A stretch of DNA of 27,956 bases, taken from the NCBI RefSeq assembly GCF_001039355.2, contig NW_019774803.1:492774-520729 (forward strand). The letters run 5' to 3'. A program made the translations under genes and the position numbers. Shown here piece by piece: positions 20,739-27,956 of the stretch (positions are counted from its first letter, which is position 1; every line of letters begins with the position of its first letter). The notes under the pieces were generated by a model. The model had not been told where the DNA came from, made no database searches, and worked only from the letters and a program-made list of their open reading frames with translations. Origin of the DNA: Lingula anatina (Eukaryota; Brachiopoda; Lingulata; Lingulida; Lingulidae).

Positions 20739-20783
<45 letters not shown>
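20739..20783. repeat. (ATT)n microsatellite
   Basis: About 15 uninterrupted ATT units. Confidence 0.97.
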
Positions 20784-20786
<3 letters not shown>

Positions 20787-20872
20787 TAAAATCATATCAA
20801 AGGAGAAGAAAAGTCTGGTATGATACTAAAAAATTCAACAAAAATGCAGGTTATCGCAAGTAGGATGGCACT

Positions 20873-20895
20873 GGGGGGGGGGGGGGGGGGGGGGG
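20873..20895. repeat. G23 homopolymer
   Basis: Twenty-three consecutive G, a likely G-quadruplex former and a place where the read length is uncertain. Confidence 0.95.
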
Positions 20896-21582
20896 TAGTA
20901 ATCAGAAGGCGGGAATTCCCCCAAAAATGGCCTTGCCCGAAACAGACACCTACTGGATAGTGTCAAAAAGTTTATTGAATTTCACTGTAACGGAAGTTGT
21001 CAGAAAGAACACTACTTGGTCAACCAGCGAAAATCTCAGTAAGTTCCAATATCCGTTTTCATTGTGCTAACAATCTGCGAAATCGTAGCATTGCATTTAC
21101 ATACCAGCAGAGGTTTTTGTTTTGAGGGTATCTATTGAATAACTCCCCCATTTCATTTTCTAAGGTCAAAAAGGGGCAAAAATACAGTATACTGGAGCCC
21201 TCTAAGTACATGCATTAAAAAGCCGAAAAAAGAGCGTGGACATTTCAGCCTTATGCTTATGCTAAAGAACGCCAAAAACCATCAACTACCGTTATTTTCT
21301 CTAAATCTTCACACAGATATGTGATATGTGTAATAAAAAAAAAGAAATTAGGTGTCAATCCCTCCCCTGCAGTAAATACCCATTGGCTGTACCAGTCTAA
21401 GTGTTGTAAACACTGACATTGATCGTCACATGCCCAAACCACAAAAACTGAATAAATACACGTTTTCTCCCCCAGTTATTTTAATGGACTAGAAATAAAA
21501 AAGTTATTGTATTTTTCATGTCAACCCTTTGTGAAAAAGGATTCATAAGGGACCTTGCTGTGTCCGTATATCCTTACTCATG
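20896..21582. other. intergenic, no gene supported
   Basis: No recognisable coding, RNA or mobile feature. Confidence 0.5.
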
Positions 21583-21585
21583 TAA

Positions 21586-21855
21586 AGCCTCGGTCACAAC
21601 CGGACGCACGAATTTCAGGATCGTACGTCCACTGCGATTTTTGGGTGTTGCGGAGGCCGTGGAGGTCGTAGAGGTAGAGGAAAGTCTGCCGTGCGAGTCG
21701 CAAGGGCCACATGAGATTTCCTTTTAAGCAGGGACGCTAATTGCAAGGAGCGATGGCCGTGGAATTTGTACTCATTTCTTGAGTTTGTCTTGCGTGGGAC
21801 GTGAGATTCTGCGCAAAATTTGTAAGAGCCCGTACGGCCGGTTGTGACCGAGGCT
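21586..21855. mobile_element. 270-bp MITE with 18-bp terminal inverted repeats, TAA target duplication
   Basis: Both ends read AGCCTCGGTCACAACCGG inwards, 18 bp perfect, with weaker pairing beyond (ACGCACGA against CCGTACGG). The element is flanked by TAA at 21583-21585 and 21856-21858. A 3-bp TWA target duplication is typical of the PIF/Harbinger superfamily, so it is probably a non-autonomous member. The interior is GC-rich, with a GAGG(T/C)CGT-rich stretch, and has no transposase. Confidence 0.85.
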
Positions 21856-21883
21856 TAACTGATGTCTGCATGTCATCGGTAAA

Positions 21884-21884
<1 letters not shown>

Positions 21885-21933
<49 letters not shown>
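21885..21933. repeat. (AAT)n microsatellite
   Basis: About 16 AAT units directly after the MITE. Confidence 0.96.
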
Positions 21934-21934
<1 letters not shown>

Positions 21935-21985
21935 GACATTGTAATATTATTATAATTTTTATAATTTTTTTAATCACGCAGACAT

Positions 21986-21988
<3 letters not shown>

Positions 21989-22034
<46 letters not shown>

Positions 22035-22054
22035 TCTCTCCCCCCCCCCCCCCC
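21989..22054. repeat. (CT)n followed by poly-C
   Basis: About 25 CT units with one interruption, ending in a run of 15 C. Confidence 0.96.
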
Positions 22055-22278
22055 ATCTCCCAGCCCCCATCCTTCCGACGACCAACAGTTTAGTTGGTGA
22101 CACAGCGACCAAAACAGTTGCATGATATAAGTGAGCTCCACAATTCATATCCTTGCGGATGATGGGCGTTGGAAAATGAATCCCATTTTTCAAACTGGTC
22201 CTCGCAGGTGAGGAATGGGTTTGTCTTGGTTGATGTGGCAGGGGTTGTGACTCCTACTCCGCGCAGAACAACTGGCAA

Positions 22279-22469
22279 GTCATACTGCGCGGTATCAGTG
22301 CGCCTAGGGACAGATAAAAAACAAGGCACTCCAGGCAGGAAAATGTCGAGAAGCTAGCAATTCATTTTTCATTAAGCCAACAACCAGTGCAGGTTGATAG
22401 CTAGCGAAGCATCACAATTGATCGATTCGAGATTATAAGCTCTTTGTTTTGTATTATACAAGCTTTGCG
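22279..22469 (+). promoter_or_regulatory. duplicated receptor 5' flank, plus-strand copy
   Basis: Aligns with the minus-strand flank of the complete receptor gene. Shared blocks include CTGCGCGGTATCAGT, CGCCTAGGG, a TATA-like GATAAAAA at 22313-22320, GTCGAGAAGCTAGCAATT, GCCAACAACCAGTGCAGGTT and TTTTGTATTATACA. An insertion of about 30 bp near 22410-22440 is the main difference. Confidence 0.55.
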
Positions 22470-22539
22470 ATGAATACAGGACTAAGCAGTTTGTCATGGA
22501 AACTCTGCTTGTTGATGGTTACTATAGATATTTATTCGG
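22470..22539 (+). CDS. second copy of receptor exon 1 (signal peptide), rest of gene not seen
   Basis: Seventy nt from ATG to a GTAAGT donor at 22540, the same length and phase as 18472-18403. It encodes MNTGLSSLSWKLCLLMVTID and then Ile-Tyr-Ser, with 19 of 23 residues identical to the complete gene. The frame, start and donor are intact. Similarity stops at the donor. Exons 2-7 were sought on the plus strand to the window end and not found. Either intron 1 is longer than 5.4 kb and encloses the gene at 25960, or this is an orphaned partial duplicate. Confidence 0.8.
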
Positions 22540-22741
22540 GTAAGTTTTAGAGTCGTTTTGCGTTGACTTTAAGCATGAGATTATTTTAGTGTTCTTAACG
22601 ATGACGGCATTGTTGAATTACCTACGTTATCGGGAGTTTTGAGTATGTAGGAACGGGAAAACGCTTTTGTAGAGCACTGGGTTTGTCGTTGACGCTTGCT
22701 TTTGTGCTGTTTTTCACTTGTGTTTATGACGTTCTTCGCAG

Positions 22742-22926
22742 CACCTAAACACGCGTTCACGAACGTGCACATGAGCGCACAGACACGCACGGAGACGCAC
22801 TTACCCCTTCCAACACGTCATAGTCCGCCAATTTGCGTTAAGAAAGTGCGAAATGGTGATTTTTTTTCTTTTTTAGCTTCTTTACAGATTCATATCTTAA
22901 AGTCATTTATTTGCAAGAGGTCTTAA
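22742..22926 (+). other. open stretch that could splice in frame to the duplicated exon 1 (speculative)
   Basis: A possible acceptor (GTTCTTCGCAG, ending 22741) is followed by CA, which would complete the codon left open by the exon at 22470-22539, and then by 60 open codons to TAA 22926. The predicted tail is rich in His, Thr and Pro and resembles nothing known to me. An open run of this length could be chance. Confidence 0.12.
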
Positions 22927-24604
22927 TTTATTTATTATGAAACTTCGAGAGCAATGAAGTTGTGCCCTGAATACAATATTGTGGTTTAACGACTAGATAA
23001 CCGCAAATTACTATCGGTTTTTATAACAAAAAAATGCTATTGTGGTTTCGGTGTAAAGAAACAGAAAGCCCTCCCTCTATATAGTTACAATGGTCAGGGT
23101 TAGCCTGACCTAAGTGGCTTAAAATCTAGGGCGAGGTTTACTTGCACAATTGAATGGGAAGGGGACTCTATCACGGGGGACACTCTGCCATGCACGTTAA
23201 CAGATAATTCCAGCATAGTTTTGTATTTGTGACTCGTTGTCGTACATTATACTACCGGTTCGTCGTTCACAGTATTAAAGGTTACAAACCTGTACATAGC
23301 ACAATTTGTTTTTTGTAACGCTGTAAATTAAAACCTCAGTGGCNAATTTTTCTCTGGCAGGTGAGTTGGACCAGGGAATTATATCGGAGGGAATGGAAAC
23401 GGGTGGCAGTCTATTGTCTATTGTTATGGGGCGGGACAAAGTGTACGAGTGACAGGCCAAAGCGACGGGGGGTTCACCTGTGGAAATCCACAGAGCAGTC
23501 CGTTAACTTGCGAGAATACGCGAGTACAATCCTTAACTCAGCCCATCATGCTGGCATACGGAAACCGCGAAAACCTCAGAAAAAATACTAATACTCTTAT
23601 GTTATCGACTGGTTAATTCAAAATTTGGATAACAGAGACCACATTACACACATTATGATCATTGATACATATTTTTCAATGAATTGACTATGTAAAAGCT
23701 GAGTTTTCCACAACGACGACCTAACGAAGTTATTTGGTTTATCTTCGACATGTATAAACAACAGTGCCCCATTAGGTGCCCTCTCAGGTATTGGATAACA
23801 GCACAGGTTACTTACGTGCTTATAGTAGGCCTATATTAAGTAGAAATTACAAGTTGTTTTTATTTTGATCAAAAGTTAAAATACAAATCAATGCTTGTAA
23901 TTAGTTTTGTTGTCAATACAAGTAAAAAATTATTTGTTTGTGATAAGTGTGCAAAATAAAAATAACAATGCAGTTCACATGGTTTTCTTAAAAATCATGA
24001 AAGTGGAGAGAAAACGTCATTGGGTAAGTACTAGTAAGGCCGCTCTCTTGCACGTTGTAGACTGGAAGGCTGACTCCTTTACATATCAAATTGAACAGGC
24101 GTACACCTTCATGGGCATTTATTATCATCATGAATAGTGCTGACACAAAATGAAAAGTGCACACACAGGACATTTTTTTCTGTGATCAGAAATGTGTTGT
24201 TAATATTTTGTAGGAAGCATATACGATTTTTTATCAGAATGTCATATACCTGTAAATTGTCTGTGTATTATCAGGGGCAGATTGAGGCAGTCTGCTGGGT
24301 CTCTCGGAAGACGGCCAGATTTTCAAGTTTCCATTGACGATAACTTAGTTTTTTTTTTTTTTTTCGGGTGATGTTGAATGGAGGATGGATGCAAAGATAA
24401 TTTGGAAGACTGTCAGGAAATATATCTGGATACGCCCCTGTATTATGGATATTATTTGATTCTTGTACGTTATTTATTTGCTTGTACATGTAGCAGTATT
24501 ATAGGATTTTGATAGAGATTTCAAATGTATAATAAGGATTAAATGTCAGACAGCAGTGTAAGATGCAATGGATGGATTCAATTAGTTAATTCTAATTAAA
24601 AATT
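22927..24604. other. no gene supported; one ambiguous base
   Basis: Mostly AT-rich, with a single N at 23344. The open frames present are short and motif-free. A T16 run lies at about 24350-24364. Confidence 0.45.
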
Positions 24605-24707
24605 CTATGCCGTATCTCTTTGTGATAGCAGCAGCCTCTGTCTGCCTGGAGTAGTAACAGAAGATGGTGACCTTTTCTTTTTCCCATGTTCATTGGCCAT
24701 AACAGAC
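24605..24707 (-). CDS. possible terminal exon of an unknown minus-strand gene
   Basis: A good acceptor (TTTACTCTTTTCAG) precedes an open frame that reads SVMANEHGKKKRSP and continues to a TAG at 24605, with Ser/Thr and basic residues throughout. No upstream exon was recognised to the right and no AATAAA lies close by, so this is weak. It may be chance. Confidence 0.18.
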
Positions 24708-25832
24708 CTGAAAAGAGTAAAAATAATAACTGTACATTTTCCCCTTGCATGATCATTCGGAAATTTAACGAGACAATTTTCTACAAGCATCACAGTCTAT
24801 GTTTCAGATAGCTTATAATGTCCCCTGTCTGGACGTGCCATTTTACCTGACCAGGTAAATTTTGCAGGTATAAAAACAGTCATACAATTAAATCACAGGT
24901 ATAGTGTTTTAGACAATAGCAAAGATCACCCATAGAAATTGCAACCATGATAAGGTGTGCATCTAATCAGTTCTAATTACAGAGGAGGATATAATCAACA
25001 ATTGTAGCAAAAGAATACTTGTACCCAATTACAAAGTGGTAAATATAGCAAGGTCCTCATGACATAGATGTATACAAAGGAAGTGGTGATTTAATAGAAC
25101 TGGCACAGCCCTGGTCATATAAAACTTTCTATAAGTAAGAAGCATATTCAGAACTTGCTAGAAAAAATCCAAATTGTTATTTCCCACTGACATTTCCATT
25201 AAAAACATAAAAACAAATTCAAAATTGTGTAAACACACGCCTGTTATATTCCATTCCCACAACGAGGTTGGTGATCTAAAAAGTGCCACGATAGAGGAGT
25301 AAAAAACATCCCGCTGTTAAACTGAAGTTCATTTGTACACCAATGCACCCTTTCAGACTAGTCTTTCACGAAAAACAAGCTGTCAATTCATCATTTCCCA
25401 TTAAAAATACTTAAAACGTGCAAATTCAAATGGGCATAAAATTGGGTCTAAACCACGTGACCAATGTCCGAATTTACAAAGTTCAATATAAGTCTGGTCC
25501 GCTTGTTAAAACAGCTGCGTGACAATCTGAACAACATAGCCCAATGCACGCTACATATATTTGTGTGTAAAATAAAATATAACATTAACATGTTTTCATC
25601 GTGCAAAGATCCGTAAACTGCAAAACCCCGAAAGGTGTGTTAATAGCGTGTGCTGACATCAAACTCGGGATACATAAAAGAAACAACAACACATTTATTT
25701 TGACCAGCCGAGACCACTTCAAAGTATCGATGTATGTAGAATACTTTATAATCGATATATGATTATAGTATATATATGGGTTTAGAAATTAAAAAAAAAT
25801 TAAACAAATCCAAACAAGGAAACAAAACCATT

Positions 25833-25834
<2 letters not shown>
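24708..25834. other. intergenic, no gene supported
   Basis: Contains a small palindrome TTTACCTGACCAGGTAAA near 24842. Otherwise nothing is recognised. Confidence 0.5.
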
Positions 25835-25872
<38 letters not shown>

Positions 25873-25895
25873 TTATATATATATATATATATATT
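25835..25895. repeat. (CT)n then (TA)n microsatellite upstream of the glycosyltransferase-like gene
   Basis: About 18 CT units, then ATTTA and about 10 TA units, ending 65 bp before the start codon at 25960. It probably lies in the promoter or 5' untranslated region. Confidence 0.95.
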
Positions 25896-25959
25896 TAGAT
25901 TTCAGATGTGTGAATTCGTACATGAATGATCCAACATACTGGAACGGCCACCGAGGACA

Positions 25960-27210
25960 ATGCGGATATCTCAGAGATTCATGTTTCTTTCGACTATCAT
26001 ACTTGCCTCAGTGTTTCTTATTTCATGGGTGAGTCAAAGCAATGTGGTGAAGTACAGAGACAACGGGGACACAAATTCACAAAACAAGAAAAGACCAAAT
26101 GCTTGGGTAGGCTTACCTGAGTCCCTAAGTTTTATATTTGAAATAAGGTATGCAGTTGTACGACCGAGAAATTACAGCCAGACGACTGGGAAGCGATTTG
26201 TGTATCTCATTGAAAGCCCTTCAAAGGGGGACATCAAAGGTTTACAAGAAACAAACGAACGTGACGTCATTTGGCTGACATTTGCAGATAGGTCAGGTGA
26301 CATTTACGCCCCAGACACCTCCGCTGCTTCTGGAAGAAATGTGCTTCTGCAGCACGCGGTGAACTTAGCGTCCCAAATGAAAGACGGCGGTTATCTTTAT
26401 TATATATTCATGGACGACGACCTGGAGCTTTCAGTTAAGTCGGATGGACAGGTCAATTGGAAACCTTGGCCCAAGATGGCCTCGGACCCTTTTCAGCGGT
26501 TCGAGGAGTTTCTTATGTATTACCAACCTGCTGTGGGGCACGTACGTTACCAAGATATGACTAGACAGTTTGTCAATACAAAAGAACCCGTGAACTTGAA
26601 CTGGGATTTTGATGAGTGTTTGAATGCTTTCCACAAGGATACACTGTCATTTCTGGTACCTTACGATTTGCAACTAGATTGTGAATCGTGGTTCAATGGC
26701 GCCTGGATAACTCGTCAGCTGATTTCGATGCTGTATCATAGTTATCGCATTCAGTGCAACTCGTTGTATGTTGCTAATAGTATTTCAAATAGAATTATCT
26801 CAAAGGACAGGTACAAACAAAATTATGATTACGAAATGCCTCGACACTACATCTCGTCTGCTTTACTGACGAAAACAAAAACTAACCCTCCCAAAGCCAA
26901 CCCATTAATTGAAGCTGTATTAAAAGGAACGTCTTCGCGCCAAAGTCCAGGTACTCTACAGCCAGGTCCTTACATAAAGATTCCAGGGAAGCCGAAAGTA
27001 AAAGAGAACCAATCGTATCTTGTGACACCGGATTTCATCCTTCAACACTGGGACCATACCCACCCCATGATTAGAAAGAAATTAATGTGGTTGCAAAAAC
27101 CAGAAATACAGAAAATCCTTGGACTAGAAAACCGTCTCCAGCAGCCATTTACACCCGATACATTGTACTGCTCAGGACCGAATAAATTTTCACTATTAAT
27201 TGGACAATGA
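25960..27210 (+). CDS. type II membrane protein with DDD motif, probable Golgi glycosyltransferase-like
   Basis: An intact, intronless 416-residue protein. A short basic N-terminus (MRISQR) is followed by one hydrophobic helix at about 7-24, the layout of a type II signal anchor, so the bulk should face the Golgi or ER lumen. N71 and N350 are glycosylation sites. The core motif YYIFMDDDLEL (D152-D154) has the hydrophobic-then-Asp form of the metal- and sugar-nucleotide-binding DxD motif of GT-A enzymes. WDFDECLNAFH (215-225) and CESWF (241-245) look like further conserved blocks. Substrate and named family are not recognised. The ATG has A at -3, an adequate start context. The earlier ATG at 25926 opens a different, short frame. 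Confidence 0.88.
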   Translation: MRISQRFMFLSTIILASVFLISWVSQSNVVKYRDNGDTNSQNKKRPNAWVGLPESLSFIFEIRYAVVRPRNYSQTTGKRFVYLIESPSKGDIKGLQETNERDVIWLTFADRSGDIYAPDTSAASGRNVLLQHAVNLASQMKDGGYLYYIFMDDDLELSVKSDGQVNWKPWPKMASDPFQRFEEFLMYYQPAVGHVRYQDMTRQFVNTKEPVNLNWDFDECLNAFHKDTLSFLVPYDLQLDCESWFNGAWITRQLISMLYHSYRIQCNSLYVANSISNRIISKDRYKQNYDYEMPRHYISSALLTKTKTNPPKANPLIEAVLKGTSSRQSPGTLQPGPYIKIPGKPKVKENQSYLVTPDFILQHWDHTHPMIRKKLMWLQKPEIQKILGLENRLQQPFTPDTLYCSGPNKFSLLIGQ

Positions 27211-27284
27211 AATCAAAAGGCCTTACAGAATCTTTCCATCCAACTTATCTTCAAACGTCTATCTGCATTAGAGTCGATCATTTG

Positions 27285-27290
27285 AATAAA
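27285..27290 (+). promoter_or_regulatory. AATAAA polyadenylation signal
   Basis: Canonical hexamer 75 nt after the stop codon at 27210, followed by a T-rich stretch. Confidence 0.7.
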
Positions 27291-27821
27291 TGTTTTCTTT
27301 TCATAAAATTATGATTAACTATGATCTAACGTCTTGCGCTACAGAGACAATGCTATACTGGTATTACATGATTATTTCTTGTTGACAAAGAGTATTTTGT
27401 AGAACATTCTTCAAACACTAATCGCATGTGCTGTATCGGATTCACGTGTTTACGTACATGTGTAAGGGGTGTACAGGTTGAGATAAGAATATGAAAAAAA
27501 AATCACCAAATCCTATGTAAGGAACTTTTTACACATATGAAATGATTCTCTACGCTTCATTTAAGTTAGTAAGCTTTTAATTGAAGGTTGGGCTCGAAAT
27601 AAGACCCTTTGTTCTCCACTTATTTAGCACAAAATGCAATGCAGAGACTCACGGTTCGCGTACGTACTGTCGATAAAAAGTACACATTAAGGCCGACTTC
27701 TACAACCCAAATGATTAGAAACGATGTATAGCATGCTAGTGTAAGAGCAATAGCTTCAAATTGATGAATTATGCCTTACCCGTATTTCAAAATTGTGACT
27801 GGCGGCCATCTTGGATTTGAG

Positions 27822-27894
27822 GATCAAAATGGCTACCAATTGTCTTCAAAGCACCAGGTATGTGTTCTTTACCTTTAATTAAGCCATTTTGATC
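27822..27894. repeat. 13-bp inverted repeat with 47-nt loop
   Basis: GATCAAAATGGCT (27822-27834) pairs with AGCCATTTTGATC (27882-27894). Just to the left, GGCGGCCATCTTG (27801-27813) matches the YY1 binding consensus on the minus strand. This may be the end of a small transposon cut by the window edge. Confidence 0.6.
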
Positions 27895-27956
27895 TCTGAC
27901 GCTTGTTTCAAGCTCTTTAGGATTAAATAAAACATTTTGTACTAATTAGACTACTG

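Larger units (their letters stand above)
27211..27956. other. 3' flank of the glycosyltransferase-like gene
   Basis: After the stop comes the likely 3' untranslated region. The remainder is AT-rich with no gene seen and ends with a small inverted repeat. Confidence 0.5.

Noticed and set aside
22090-22357. Frames on both strands over the duplicated receptor flank
   Set aside because: They cover promoter-like sequence shared with 18479-18640 and carry no protein features.
23275-23591. Overlapping frames around the single N at 23344
   Set aside because: No motif on either strand and no match to any receptor exon when compared by eye.
25926-26120. Short frame overlapping the start of the glycosyltransferase-like gene
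   Set aside because: It ends after 64 codons without motifs, while the frame from 25960 encodes the signal anchor and the whole protein.
8539-26270. Several TGACGTCA (CRE) palindromes
   Set aside because: Most lie in coding exons, where they encode ordinary residues. Only the one near 17769 is non-coding, so a CRE cluster is not supported.

Overview
The window is animal nuclear DNA, most likely from a marine invertebrate. A lophotrochozoan such as a bivalve mollusc fits best, but amphioxus-like animals cannot be excluded. The grounds are spliced genes with GT-AG introns, an alpha7-like nicotinic receptor gene with the 45-nt and 110-nt exons conserved in animals, an intronless rhodopsin-class GPCR, AT-rich non-coding DNA full of microsatellites, a eukaryotic tRNA-Pro with a Pol III T-run, and several small inverted-repeat elements. 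No prokaryotic operons or CRISPR arrays are seen.

Layout. 1-5400: non-coding and repeat-derived DNA, with a tRNA-derived SINE-like element, a possible LTR-retroelement leader, and decayed coding-like fragments of unknown family. 5422-5493 (-): tRNA-Pro(AGG). 7462-9219 (+): an intact 585-residue class A GPCR with a very long third intracellular loop. 9881-10310: a 32-bp tandem repeat followed by TA, CA and GA microsatellites. 11411-18478 (-): a complete seven-exon gene for a nicotinic acetylcholine receptor alpha-type subunit, about 521 residues. Its introns hold a 200-bp perfect-style hairpin, two copies of an unnamed foldback element and a 277-N assembly gap. 19600-19770 (+): a broken partial copy of the GPCR. 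21586-21855: a 270-bp element with terminal inverted repeats and a TAA target duplication. 22279-22545 (+): a second copy of the receptor gene's promoter region and signal-peptide exon, pointing away from the first. 25960-27210 (+): an intact 416-residue type II membrane protein with a DDD motif that looks like a Golgi glycosyltransferase.

The main story is local duplication. Partial copies of both the receptor and the GPCR sit between the complete receptor gene and the glycosyltransferase-like gene. In the receptor copy the roughly 190 bp upstream of exon 1 and exon 1 itself are well conserved, and similarity stops at the splice donor. No later receptor exon was found on the + strand before the window ends. 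The receptor and the GPCR are both plausible cell-surface signalling proteins, but nothing in the sequence shows that they act together. I did not see a clear new multi-gene system. The best leads are the divergent exon-1 duplication, the unusual GPCR, the glycosyltransferase-like protein and the hairpin elements.
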